From contig NZ_CP088262.1 in assembly GCF_021117365.1 (NCBI RefSeq), positions 2,065,001 to 2,129,000 on the forward strand: a stretch of 64,000 nt of DNA. Direction: 5' to 3'. Shown here in pieces: positions 21,293-29,467 of the stretch (its first letter is position 1; each line of letters begins with the position of its first letter). A model generated the notes under the pieces. The model did not search any database. It was not told the DNA's origin and worked only from the letters and a program-made list of their open reading frames with translations. The translations under genes were made by a program, and so were the position numbers. This DNA is from Nocardioides sp. cx-173. GTDB taxonomy: Bacteria; Actinomycetota; Actinomycetes; Propionibacteriales; Nocardioidaceae.

Positions 21293-22105
21293 ATGGACGC
21301 CCCGGCACCCGTCCCCGCCGCGCTGCGGCCGTACGTCGCCTGGCTGAGCGCCTACGACGTGGTCGGGCCACCGGGTGTCCACCGCGGGCTGCCGGGGACC
21401 TCGCTGACGTTCGTGCTGCCGATCGGGGCGCCGCTGGACGTGGCGTGGAGCGGAGATCCCGGGTCGAGGCGCGCGGTCTGGTCCAGCGTGGCCGGGCTGC
21501 ACGCGGCGCCCGCCGAGATCCGCCACGACGGTCACCAGGAGGGGTTCTTCCTGGCGCTCACGACCGCGGGCGCACGGGCGCTGCTCGGGCTGCCGGCCGC
21601 GGCGATCGCGGGGCAGCTGCTGACCCTGGACGACCTGGTCCCCGGTCTGCGGCACCTGCCCGAGCAGCTGCATCAGTCGCGGACCTGGAGCGAGCGCGTC
21701 GCCACCCTGCACCAGGCGCTCACCACCGCCCTCGCAGCCGGGGGAGCTCCCGCGGCGCGGGCCGAGGTGGGGCGCGCGCTCGCCCGGCTGGCCCGAGGTG
21801 CCGCGGTCGCCGACGTGGCCGAGGAGGTCGGCTACAGCCGGCGCCACCTGCGCAACCTCGTGGTCGCCGAGACCGGGCTCGGCCCCAAGGAGTACCAGCG
21901 CGTCGCCCGCTTCGAGGCCAGCCGCGACCAGGTGCTGGCCGCGGCGCGGCGCGGCGGCACGCTCGCCGAGGTCGCGGCCAGGTGCGGGTACGCCGACCAG
22001 GCCCACCTGGCCCGCGAGTGGCGCGAGCTGGCGGGCTGTGCCCCGACCACGTGGCTGCGCGAGGAGTTCCCAGACGTCCAAGCCGGCGGCGTACCCGTCG
22101 GGTGA
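21293..22105 (+). CDS. AraC family transcriptional regulator
   Basis: A 270-residue regulator. The N-terminal 165 residues form a sensor domain with LTFVLPIGAPLDVAW and GHQEGFFLALTTAGARALLG. The C-terminal AraC DNA-binding domain has two helix-turn-helix units, VADVAEEVGYSRRHLRNLVV (about residues 163-182) and LAEVAARCGYADQAHLAREW (about 223-242). TAGCGT at 21281-21286 lies 6 nt before the ATG, so the message is probably leaderless. The VOC-domain gene 9 nt downstream is a likely target or partner. Confidence 0.88.
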   Translation: MDAPAPVPAALRPYVAWLSAYDVVGPPGVHRGLPGTSLTFVLPIGAPLDVAWSGDPGSRRAVWSSVAGLHAAPAEIRHDGHQEGFFLALTTAGARALLGLPAAAIAGQLLTLDDLVPGLRHLPEQLHQSRTWSERVATLHQALTTALAAGGAPAARAEVGRALARLARGAAVADVAEEVGYSRRHLRNLVVAETGLGPKEYQRVARFEASRDQVLAAARRGGTLAEVAARCGYADQAHLAREWRELAGCAPTTWLREEFPDVQAGGVPVG

Positions 22106-22114
22106 GGGTGGGGC

Positions 22115-22516
22115 ATGACCTCGACGACCAGCAGAGCAGCAGACATCCGGCACTGGCAGAGCATGAGCTTCCGCGACGCGGACGCGATGATGCGCTGGCT
22201 CGGCGCCCTCGGCTTCACCGAGCACGCGACCTACCGCGACGAGCACGACCCCTCGGTGGTGGTGCACGCCGAGTGGGTGTGGGCCGGAGGCGGCGTGATG
22301 TTCGGCTCCGAGCGCCCCGACGCCGCCGTCGACAACGCTGGCGGCTCCGCGGCGTACCTGGTCACCGACGACCCCGACGACCTGTTCGAGCGGGCCGTCG
22401 CTGCCGGAGCGAGGGTGCTGAGGCCCATGGTCGACCAGGACTACGGCGGTCGCGGCGGCAGCGTGATCGATCCAGAGGGCAACCACTGGTCATTCGGGAG
22501 CTACCAGCCCCGATAG
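22115..22516 (+). CDS. VOC (glyoxalase/bleomycin resistance) fold protein
   Basis: A 133-residue single VOC domain. Visible elements are FRDADAMMRWLGALGFTEHA, GGGVMFGSERPD, a DPDDLFERAVAAGARVL segment and the C-terminal SVIDPEGNHWSFGSYQP typical of this fold. One copy carries half of the beta-alpha modules, so it should dimerise to build metal or ligand sites. It is co-directional with the AraC regulator 9 nt upstream. Substrate is unknown; this arrangement is common for small-molecule sensing or detoxification. Confidence 0.85.
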   Translation: MTSTTSRAADIRHWQSMSFRDADAMMRWLGALGFTEHATYRDEHDPSVVVHAEWVWAGGGVMFGSERPDAAVDNAGGSAAYLVTDDPDDLFERAVAAGARVLRPMVDQDYGGRGGSVIDPEGNHWSFGSYQPR

Positions 22517-22525
22517 CATCGTGGG

Positions 22526-22909
22526 GTGCCAGTCAGAGCCGTCCGCGGCGCCACCCAACTCGATGTCGACCAGCGCGAGCACCTGCTCGAGCGGGTCTCG
22601 GAGATGGTCACGGACGTGATGACGTCCAACGGCCTGGAGGTCGACGACTTCATCTCCGTGATCTTCACCGCCACCTCGGACGTGGTCTCGGAGTTTCCGG
22701 CGTACGCCGCCCGCCAGCTCGGGTTCGGCGAGGTGCCGCTGATCTGCGCGCGGGAGCTCGAGATCGCGGGCTCCATGCCGCGGGTGGTGCGCATGATGGC
22801 GCACATCGAGACCGACCTGCCGCGCGCCGACATCACCCACGTCTACCTGCACGGCGCCGCCGCGCTGCGCACCGACCTGAGCCGCGTGCGGTCGGTCCCC
22901 GATGAGTGA
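22526..22909 (+). CDS. aroH: chorismate mutase, AroH class
   Basis: A 127-residue trimeric AroH-type chorismate mutase turning chorismate into prephenate. It carries the N-terminal arginine in VRAVRGATQLD, the active-site block VPLICARELEIAGSMPRVVR with the Cys, Glu and Arg that line the pocket, and the C-terminal HVYLHGAAALRTDLS. TAGCAT at 22514-22519 lies 6 nt before GTG 22526, so transcription is probably leaderless. The next gene is prephenate dehydrogenase, giving two consecutive steps of tyrosine synthesis. Confidence 0.95.
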   Translation: MPVRAVRGATQLDVDQREHLLERVSEMVTDVMTSNGLEVDDFISVIFTATSDVVSEFPAYAARQLGFGEVPLICARELEIAGSMPRVVRMMAHIETDLPRADITHVYLHGAAALRTDLSRVRSVPDE

Positions 22910-22940
22910 CTGCGACGAGCGGCCGGCATGAGTGACCGGC

Positions 22941-24002
22941 ATGAGTGACACGCTCGTCGGTCCGGTCGAGATCGTCGGCGCCGGCCTCATCGGCACCTCC
23001 ATCGCACTGGCCTGCCGCCGGGCCGGGCTCGAGGTGCTGCTGACCGACCCCTCCGACGACCACCTGCGCACCGCCTCCGGCCTCGGCGCCGGTCGTGCCA
23101 GCGCCCCCGGGGACCGGCCCCAGCTGGTCGTGGTCGCGGTGCCGCCGGACCACCTGGCGCAGGAGATCGGGCGGGCGCTCGCGGGCGACGCGGTGGTGAC
23201 CGACGTCGGCAGCGTCAAGGCCGCCCCCCTGGCGGCGCTGGCCGGCGTGCCCGGCATCGCGCGGTACGTCGGCGGGCACCCGATGGCCGGCAGTGAGCGC
23301 TCCGGCCCCCTGGCGGCCAGTGCGGCGCTCTTCGACGGCCGGCCCTGGGCCGTCACACCCCACCCGGAGTCCGACCCCGCCGCGGTGGGGCTGGTCGAGG
23401 AGCTCGCGGCGCTGTGCGGGGCGGTGCCGGTCCGGCTGACCCCGGAGGAGCACGACAAGGCCGTCGCCCGCACCTCGCACGTCCCGCACCTCATGGCGTC
23501 CCTGGCCGCGGGGGCGCTGGCCGGCGCCCCGGCCGGCCACCTGGCGCTCTCCGGCCAGGGCGTGCGCGACGTCACCCGGGTCGCCGCGGGCGACCCCGCC
23601 CTCTACGGGCAGATCGTGGCTGCCAACGCGGCGGCCGTGGGTGCCCTCCTGACGGGGGTCCGCGCCCGTCTCGACGCGGTCATCGAGGCCCTGGCCGCGG
23701 GGGACCGCGCCGGCGTCGAGCGGGTCCTCGGCGAGGGCGTCCGCGGGACCCGCGCGATCCCGGGCAAGCACGGCGGCACGCCGCGTCCGACCGGAGCGGT
23801 GTTCGTGGCCGTCCCCGACCACCCCGGCGAGCTCGCGCGGCTGTTCGCCGACGCGGGGGAGAGCGGCGTCAACATCGAGGACGTGCGGATCGACCACGAC
23901 CCGGGTCGTCCCGTGGGCCTGGTGGAGCTGATCGTCGACGAGGATCGCGCCGAGCACCTGCTGGACTCTCTCGAATCACGGGGTTGGGTGACTCACCGGT
24001 AG
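22941..24002 (+). CDS. tyrA: prephenate dehydrogenase
   Basis: A 353-residue NAD(P)-dependent enzyme making 4-hydroxyphenylpyruvate from prephenate. The Rossmann motif is EIVGAGLIGTSIALACRRAG (residues 9-28), followed by VTDVGSVKA, the active-site GGHPMAGSERSGP and LTPEEHDKAVARTSHVPHLM. The C-terminal 70 residues form an ACT-like domain (FVAVPDHPGELARLF), suggesting feedback control by tyrosine. I chose ATG 22941 (MSDTLVGP). The 13-bp unit GGCATGAGTGACC is repeated just upstream, and GTG 22932 or the out-of-frame ATG 22928 are less likely starts. Confidence 0.94.
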   Translation: MSDTLVGPVEIVGAGLIGTSIALACRRAGLEVLLTDPSDDHLRTASGLGAGRASAPGDRPQLVVVAVPPDHLAQEIGRALAGDAVVTDVGSVKAAPLAALAGVPGIARYVGGHPMAGSERSGPLAASAALFDGRPWAVTPHPESDPAAVGLVEELAALCGAVPVRLTPEEHDKAVARTSHVPHLMASLAAGALAGAPAGHLALSGQGVRDVTRVAAGDPALYGQIVAANAAAVGALLTGVRARLDAVIEALAAGDRAGVERVLGEGVRGTRAIPGKHGGTPRPTGAVFVAVPDHPGELARLFADAGESGVNIEDVRIDHDPGRPVGLVELIVDEDRAEHLLDSLESRGWVTHR

Positions 24003-24013
24003 GGTCACCTCCC

Positions 24014-24688
24014 GTGGAGAGCAGCACCGGGGGGCCCGTGGTGGCCGTGGACGGCACCTCGGGCTCGGGGAAGTCGAGCACCTGCCGAGGCGTCGCCGAT
24101 CGGCTCGGGCTGCGCTACCTGGACACCGGGGCCCAGTTCCGTGCCATGACCTGGTGGATGCTGCGCGAGGGCGTGGACATCCATGACGCCGACGCCGTCG
24201 CCGCGCGCGCCGGTGAGCCCACGATCGTCTCCGGCACCGACCCGCTGGCCCCCACCATCGAGGTCGACGGCGTCGACGTGGCCGTCGAGATCCGCTCCGA
24301 CCGGGTCACCGGCGCGGTGTCGCCGGTGAGCACGGTCCCCGAGGTCCGAGCCCGGCTGCTGGAGCTCCAGCGCGAGATCATCGACGCCGACGGCGGCATC
24401 GTGGTCGAGGGACGCGACATCGGCTCGGTGGTCTGGCCCCAGGCCGAGGTGAAGCTCTACCTGACGGCCGACGCCAATGCGCGCGCCCTGCGCCGCGCCG
24501 CCGAGGAGGGCGGCTCCGACGTGGCCGCCACCGAGAGGGTGCTCGCCGAGCGCGACCGGATCGACTCCGGGCGCGCCACCGCCCCGCTGGTGATGGCCGA
24601 CGGCGCCGTCCACGTCGACACCACCTACCACTCGCTCGACGAGGTCATCGACCAGGTGGTGCAGCTCGTCCAGCAGGCCGTCGGATGA
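24014..24688 (+). CDS. cmk: cytidylate kinase
   Basis: A 224-residue CMP/dCMP kinase. The P-loop is VAVDGTSGSGKSSTCRGVA (residues 9-27), followed by LRYLDTGAQFRAMTW, the long CMP-binding insert with VSPVSTVPEVRARLLELQ and IVVEGRDIGSVVWPQAEVK, then ADANARALRRAAE. The start is GTG 24014; TAGGGT at 24000-24005 is a possible -10 for a leaderless message. The stop overlaps the ATG of the acyltransferase gene. The order cmk then der is the standard one; an acyltransferase gene lies between them. Confidence 0.95.
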   Translation: MESSTGGPVVAVDGTSGSGKSSTCRGVADRLGLRYLDTGAQFRAMTWWMLREGVDIHDADAVAARAGEPTIVSGTDPLAPTIEVDGVDVAVEIRSDRVTGAVSPVSTVPEVRARLLELQREIIDADGGIVVEGRDIGSVVWPQAEVKLYLTADANARALRRAAEEGGSDVAATERVLAERDRIDSGRATAPLVMADGAVHVDTTYHSLDEVIDQVVQLVQQAVG

Positions 24689-25434
24689 GCCAGCACACCC
24701 AGCCGCCCCGCACCGACCGCACGCCCCACCCGCCACGGCCGATGCTCCAGGGGCTGCGGCCGCTCGCCCGCTGGCTGCTCCGGCGCCGCTACGACGTACG
24801 CGTGCACGGCGCGGAGCACGTCCCCGCCTCGGGGCCGGTGATCTTCGCGGCCAACCACGTCGGGGTGATCGACGGACCGCTGCTGGCGATCTTCGCGCCG
24901 CGCCCGGTCCACGCCCTGACCAAGATCGAGATGTTCCGCGGCCGGCTGGGCCGCTTCCTGCGCTACTCCGGGCAGATCCCCCTCGACCGCTTCGTCTACG
25001 ACCCGGGCGCGGTCCGGCAGGGCCTGCGGGTGCTGCGCGACGGCGGCACGGTCGGGATCTTCCCCGAAGGACACCGCGGCGCCGGCGACCTCGACCGCTT
25101 CCACCGCGGAGCCGCGTACTTCGCCCTGGTGACCGGCGCCCCGGTCGTGCCGGTGATCCTGATCGGCACCCGCGAGCCCGGCGGTCACACCGGATCGCTC
25201 CCGCGCAGGGGCGCGAGGATTGAGCTGGTCTTCGGGGCACCCTTCACACTGGAGCAGACGGCATGGCCGCGCCGTCGCGACGACGTGGAGACCGCGTCGC
25301 TGCAGCTGCGCGACCGCATGCTCGACGACCTTCGAGAGGCGCTGGTGACCACCGGCCGGAGCCTCCCGGGACCCCTCCCGTCAGGGGAGCAGGAGCCCGA
25401 CCCTTCCGGTGGCGTGACAGGAACGACGACGTGA
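24685..25434 (+). CDS. 1-acylglycerol-3-phosphate acyltransferase family protein
   Basis: A 249-residue PlsC-type acyltransferase for phosphatidic acid synthesis. The catalytic NHxxxxD motif is in [18 protein letters not shown] (about residue 56). Substrate-binding blocks are [13 protein letters not shown] and [17 protein letters not shown], and the last conserved part is [11 protein letters not shown]. One amphipathic or membrane-associated helix precedes the motif. It overlaps both cmk and der by 4 bp, forming a cmk-plsC-der operon. Acyl specificity is not visible in the sequence. Confidence 0.9.
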   Translation: MSQHTQPPRTDRTPHPPRPMLQGLRPLARWLLRRRYDVRVHGAEHVPASGPVIFAANHVGVIDGPLLAIFAPRPVHALTKIEMFRGRLGRFLRYSGQIPLDRFVYDPGAVRQGLRVLRDGGTVGIFPEGHRGAGDLDRFHRGAAYFALVTGAPVVPVILIGTREPGGHTGSLPRRGARIELVFGAPFTLEQTAWPRRRDDVETASLQLRDRMLDDLREALVTTGRSLPGPLPSGEQEPDPSGGVTGTTT

Positions 25435-26801
25435 GCCAGACCCCCGACAACTCCGAGACCACCCAGGGCCCCGACACCCCCGACGGGCCCGTGCCCGTGC
25501 TGGCGGTGGTCGGGCGCCCCAACGTGGGCAAGTCGACCCTGGTCAACCGGATCATCGGCCGCCGTGAGGCCGTCGTCGAGGACGTCCCCGGCGTCACCCG
25601 CGACCGGGTCTCGTACGACGCCAACTGGGCCGGTCGCGCCTTCACGGTCGTCGACACCGGCGGCTGGGACCCCGATGCGCGCGGGCTGGCGCAGAGCATC
25701 GCCGCCCAGGCCGAGATCGCGGTGACGCTCGCCGACGCCGTCCTCTTCGTCGTCGACGCCTCCGTCGGCATCACCGACCTCGACGAGTCGGTCGTCAAGA
25801 TCCTGCGCAAGTCCGGCAAGCCGGTCGTCCTGGCCGCCAACAAGGTGGACGACCAGCGGGCCGAGGCCGAGGCCTTCGGACTGTGGAACCTCGGCCTGGG
25901 GGAGCCGTGGCCCGTCTCGGCGCTGCACGGGCGCGGGTCCGGCGACATGCTGGACGCGATCCTGGCCGCCCTCCCGGAGCCGCCGCCCGAGCGCGAGCAC
26001 GAGGCCGGCGGACCGCGCCGCGTCGCGATCGTCGGCAAGCCCAACGTCGGCAAGTCCTCGCTCCTCAACCGCCTGGCGGGGGAGGAGCGCGTGGTCGTCG
26101 ACAACGTCGCCGGCACGACGGTCGACCCGGTCGACGAGCTCATCGAGCTGGGCGGACGCCAGTGGCGCTTCATCGACACCGCGGGCATCCGCAAGCGGGT
26201 CAAGGAGGCCTCCGGGCACGAGTACTACGCCTCGCTGCGCACCTCCACCGCCATCGACCGCGCCGAGGTGGCCGTGCTGGTCGTCGACGGCGGCGAGTCG
26301 CTCTCGGAGCAGGACGTCCGGATCATCCAGACCATCCGCGAGGCCGGCCGCGCCCTGGTCATCGCGTTCAACAAGTGGGACCTGGTCGACGAGGAGCGCC
26401 GCTACTACCTCGAGCGCGAGATCGAGCGCGACCTCGTCCAGGTGCAGTGGGCGCCGCGGATCAACATCACCGCCCGCACCGGCTGGCACGTCGACCGCCT
26501 CGTCCCTGCCATCGACAAGGCGCTGGAGGGCTGGGAGACCCGGATCTCCACCGGCACGCTCAACGCGTTCCTCGGCCGCCTGGTCGCCGAGCACCCCCAC
26601 CCGGTGCGCAGCGGCAAGCAGCCCAAGATCCTCTTCGGCACCCAGGCCAGCACGGCGCCGCCGATGTTCATCCTCTTCACCAGCGGCAAGCTCGACGCGT
26701 CGTACGAGCGGTTCATCGAGCGCCGCCTGCGCGAGGAGTTCGGCTTCGCCGGCACCCCGATCCTGCTGCAGCAGCGCCCGCGGGAGAAGCGCAAGCGCTA
26801 G
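25431..26801 (+). CDS. der: ribosome biogenesis GTPase Der (EngA)
   Basis: A 456-residue protein with two tandem Era-like GTPase domains and a C-terminal KH-like domain. G1 motifs are [15 protein letters not shown] (about residue 25) and [15 protein letters not shown] (about 203). DTGGW and DTAGI are the two G3 motifs, NKVD and NKWD the G4 motifs. Der assists late assembly of the 50S subunit. The GTG start at 25431 overlaps the acyltransferase stop; the frame is open upstream but without homology. Confidence 0.96.
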   Translation: MSQTPDNSETTQGPDTPDGPVPVLAVVGRPNVGKSTLVNRIIGRREAVVEDVPGVTRDRVSYDANWAGRAFTVVDTGGWDPDARGLAQSIAAQAEIAVTLADAVLFVVDASVGITDLDESVVKILRKSGKPVVLAANKVDDQRAEAEAFGLWNLGLGEPWPVSALHGRGSGDMLDAILAALPEPPPEREHEAGGPRRVAIVGKPNVGKSSLLNRLAGEERVVVDNVAGTTVDPVDELIELGGRQWRFIDTAGIRKRVKEASGHEYYASLRTSTAIDRAEVAVLVVDGGESLSEQDVRIIQTIREAGRALVIAFNKWDLVDEERRYYLEREIERDLVQVQWAPRINITARTGWHVDRLVPAIDKALEGWETRISTGTLNAFLGRLVAEHPHPVRSGKQPKILFGTQASTAPPMFILFTSGKLDASYERFIERRLREEFGFAGTPILLQQRPREKRKR

Positions 26802-26880
26802 CTCCCGGCGGTGACCAAGGGATCTCTCACGAACGACGGTTTCCCCTTCCAGGGCGGGTCGACTCCCCTAGTCTGGGCCG

Positions 26881-27864
26881 GTGCGCACGCTGGTGGGACT
26901 GACCCTCGGCGCGGTGGCCTTGGCCCTGCTGTCGCCGGTGGCCGGCGCCCAGGGGACACGCACGTCGTCGCCGGCGCCGGGAGACAGGCTGGTGGCCGGC
27001 ACCCGCTGCTCGGAGTTTCCCGCCGACAGCTGGTGGCGCGCCGACGTGAGCCGGTTGCGGGTGCACCCGCGCAGCCGGGCCTGGCTCTCGCACATGTCGC
27101 CGGCCTCCGACCTGCACCCCGACTTCGGACCGTCGTACAGGACCGGGCCGGACCAGGGGATCCCGATCACCGTGGTGAAGTCCTCGCACCGCAAGGTGAA
27201 AGTGTCGTTCGGCTACGCCGACGAGTCGGACAAGGTGGGCTACCCGCTCGGCGCGGACACCCGCATCGAGGGCGGTCGCAGGTCGGCGGGCGACCGGCAC
27301 GCCGTCGTGATCGACCGCGACCGCTGCCGGCTCTACGAGACCTACGACACCCGCGTGCGCGACGGCCGCTGGAGCGCCGGCTCGGGCGCCGTCTGGTCGC
27401 TGCGCAGCAACCGCCTGCGCCCGGAAGGCTGGACGTCGGCCGACGCCGCCGGCCTGCCGATCCTGCCCGGGCTGCTGCGATGGAACGAGGTGCGCGAGGA
27501 CCGCATCGACCACGCGATCCGGTTCACCACCGACGTCACGAGCCGGCACCACCTGTGGCCGGCACGCCACGACGCGGGCTCGCGTGACAGCCTCGCCTAC
27601 CCGCCGATGGGGGCGCGGTTCCGGCTGCGCGCCGGCTGGTCGCCCGCCGGCCTCTCGCCGTACGCCCGACGGGTCGTGCGCGCCCTGAAGACCTACGGCC
27701 TGGTGCTCGCCGACAACGGCTCGCCGTGGTTCTTCCAGGGCGAGCAGCACGCCCGCTGGCCCACCCGGCTGATCGAGGACCTCAAGACCATCCCCGCCGC
27801 CGCCTTCGTCGCCGTCGACACCACGCCACTCCAGGTCGACGACGACAGCATGGCCGTCCGGTGA
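26881..27864 (+). CDS. secreted hypothetical protein
   Basis: A 327-residue protein with a Sec signal peptide: MRTLVGLTLGAVALALLSPV, then AGAQG, giving a likely cut after AGA-Q (about residue 23). The mature part has FPADSWWRADVSRLRVHP, DRCRLYETYD, DAAGLPILPGLLRWNEV and LKTYGLVLADNGSPWFFQGE. This pattern is shared by a family of actinobacterial and acidobacterial secreted proteins without known function. Two cysteines remain in the mature chain. TAGTCT at 26869-26874 lies 6 nt before GTG 26881, a probable leaderless promoter. It stands alone before the tRNA gene. Function unknown. Confidence 0.8.
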   Translation: MRTLVGLTLGAVALALLSPVAGAQGTRTSSPAPGDRLVAGTRCSEFPADSWWRADVSRLRVHPRSRAWLSHMSPASDLHPDFGPSYRTGPDQGIPITVVKSSHRKVKVSFGYADESDKVGYPLGADTRIEGGRRSAGDRHAVVIDRDRCRLYETYDTRVRDGRWSAGSGAVWSLRSNRLRPEGWTSADAAGLPILPGLLRWNEVREDRIDHAIRFTTDVTSRHHLWPARHDAGSRDSLAYPPMGARFRLRAGWSPAGLSPYARRVVRALKTYGLVLADNGSPWFFQGEQHARWPTRLIEDLKTIPAAAFVAVDTTPLQVDDDSMAVR

Positions 27865-27938
27865 GCCCGATTCCCGCGTGAGGGCAGCGCTGTTGTAGTG
27901 TTCCAGCGCCTGGTCAACGCAGCATCGACCGGGAGATT

Positions 27939-28012
<74 letters not shown>

Positions 28013-28040
28013 CCGTGTGATGTCTCAGGACATCGGCGAC

Positions 28041-28068
28041 ACCCGGACCTGCGAACGCAGGTCCGGGT
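28041..28068. terminator. terminator carried at the left end of IS copy 1
   Basis: A 13-bp stem ACCCGGACCTGCG / CGCAGGTCCGGGT with an AA loop, followed on the plus strand by GTTGTTTATTT. It lies 5 bp beyond the transposase stop and 28 bp behind the tRNA, so it can end tRNA-Pro transcription and, read the other way, shield or end the transposase message. Confidence 0.75.
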
Positions 28069-28073
28069 GTTGT

Positions 28074-29297
28074 TTATTTCGGGGTTCGCCGGGTGGGGCC
28101 TTTGGGTGCTCCGGTGGGCTGGTAGTCGCGGCTCGGGTCGAGGATCAGTTCTCGTAGGAGCTCGCCGGTGGCCGCGTTGAGGATCCTGATCTGGAGGTCC
28201 TGGACGAGCAGGATGACGCAGGTTCCGGCGTGGGTTCGGCCGACGCCGATGTGGTGCAGACGGCTGTTGTGGCGCAGCGTGACCGAGCCGGCTTTGTCGA
28301 CGCGGTCGTGTCGAACCCGCTCGTGGGTCTCGGGGTCGGTGGCCGGACCCGGCAGGGCTTTGGGCATCGAGTCGTAGAGCGTTGCCGGGGTCGCCCGGTG
28401 GGGCAGCGAGCGGTGTGGTCGCTGGTGGTTGTACTGGTCGAGGAAGAGGTCCAGGAGTGCCTGCAGCTCGACGATCGTGGTCGGCTGGGCGGGCTGGGCG
28501 CGCAGCCACTTCTTCATCGTCTGCTGGAACCGCTCGGCTTTGCCGCAGGTGGTGGGGTGGCCGGGGCGGGAGTTCTTCTGGACGACGTGACGTCGTCGTA
28601 GCTCGTCTTCGAAGCTGTTGCGGCCGCCGCGTCCTCCGGCGAATCTGACGGTGTAGACCATGCCGTTGTCAGTGAGCGTGGACGCGGGGATCCCGTGCCG
28701 GGCGAGGGCTTCGCGGAAGGTTGTGACCACGATCGGGGTGGTGATCCGCGGGTGTGCGCTCACGTGCAGCGCGTAGCGGGTGCAGTCGTCGAGCCAGGTG
28801 ATGATCTCCGCGTCCGCGCCGGGGCGGGCGTCGGGACGGGTGAGCCGGTAGTGGGTGAAGTCGGACTGCCAGGTCTCGTTTGGCATCGCGGCCTGGAAGC
28901 GGATGTAGGAGGACTTGGGTCGCTTCTTGGGCTCGGGGGTGACCAGTCCGGCCGCGGTGAGGTGACGGCTGATGGTCGACCTGGACACCCGGTGTCCGTG
29001 CTGGTGCTCGAGGTGCCAGGCGATGGTTTCGGGTCCGGCGTCCAGGCCGGCCTCGGTCAGCTCCTTGCGGATCCGGGCGATCAGGTCGACCAGCTCGGCT
29101 GCGAGGGCGTTGGGGGAGGTCTTGGGGCGCCGGGAGCGGGGTTCCAGTGCGGTGTCGCCCTCGGCTTCGTAGCGGGCCTTGAGCTTGTAGACCCAGGCGC
29201 GATGCACGCCGTAGCGGGCGGCGACCTCGGCAGGGGTCTGGTTGTCGACGAACAGAGCGGTGATGACCAGGCGGGCCTTCGACGTGGGCTGCGACAT
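28074..29297 (-). CDS. IS481-family transposase, copy 1
   Basis: A 407-residue DDE transposase. An N-terminal helix-turn-helix (QTPAEVAARYGVHRAWVYKL, about residues 20-39) and a second HTH (HGHRVSRSTISRHLTAAGL) bind the ends. The rve-type catalytic core shows the first Asp in ETWQSDFTHYRL (about residue 145), the second in STLTDNGMVY (about 210) and the Glu in KAERFQQTMKKWL (about 255), followed by the family block YNHQRPHRSLPHRATPA. No frameshift; it looks intact and active. It differs from copy 2 by one extra Thr codon after TPA. It is a single-gene element with no cargo. Confidence 0.94.
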   Translation of the reverse strand: MSQPTSKARLVITALFVDNQTPAEVAARYGVHRAWVYKLKARYEAEGDTALEPRSRRPKTSPNALAAELVDLIARIRKELTEAGLDAGPETIAWHLEHQHGHRVSRSTISRHLTAAGLVTPEPKKRPKSSYIRFQAAMPNETWQSDFTHYRLTRPDARPGADAEIITWLDDCTRYALHVSAHPRITTPIVVTTFREALARHGIPASTLTDNGMVYTVRFAGGRGGRNSFEDELRRRHVVQKNSRPGHPTTCGKAERFQQTMKKWLRAQPAQPTTIVELQALLDLFLDQYNHQRPHRSLPHRATPATLYDSMPKALPGPATDPETHERVRHDRVDKAGSVTLRHNSRLHHIGVGRTHAGTCVILLVQDLQIRILNAATGELLRELILDPSRDYQPTGAPKGPTRRTPK

Positions 29298-29394
29298 GGC
29301 CGAGCATCGAGCCTCCTGAAGCTGTCGCCAATGACCCGAGACAGGTGTCGCCTATGTCTTGAGACATGTGTCGCCGATGTCCTGAACCAGAACA

Positions 29395-29409
29395 CTGTCA
29401 GCCCGACCG
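29395..29409. repeat. 15-bp direct repeat, copy 2 (between the IS copies)
   Basis: CTGTCAGCCCGACCG, identical to the tRNA-Pro 3' end, separates the right end of IS copy 1 from the left end of IS copy 2. One shared copy between the elements means they are joined in a repeat-IS-repeat-IS-repeat array. Confidence 0.9.
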
Positions 29410-29434
29410 TGTGATGTCTCAGGACATCGGCGAC

Positions 29435-29462
29435 ACCCGGACCTGCGAACGCAGGTCCGGGT
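29435..29462. terminator. terminator carried at the left end of IS copy 2
   Basis: The same ACCCGGACCTGCG hairpin as in copy 1, followed by GTTGTTTATTT. It sits just beyond the transposase stop of copy 2. Confidence 0.7.
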
Positions 29463-29467
29463 GTTGT

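Larger units (their letters stand above)
28016..29394. mobile_element. IS481-family insertion sequence, copy 1
   Basis: A 1379-bp element bounded by imperfect 27-bp terminal inverted repeats. The left end is TGT, 6 variable bases, then TCAGGACATCGGCGACAC; the right end read on the minus strand has the same TGT, 6 bases and identical 18-mer. Inside lies one transposase gene on the minus strand. It is flanked by 15-bp direct repeats at 28001-28015 and 29395-29409, at the upper end of the target duplications known for IS481 elements. The right end holds a second, degenerate set of TCTTGAGACAT and GTGTCGCC motifs, possible extra transposase binding sites. Confidence 0.9.

Noticed and set aside
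22928..22960. Start of tyrA at ATG 22928
   Set aside because: That ATG is out of frame and reaches a stop after six codons; it results from a duplicated GGCATGAGTGACC.
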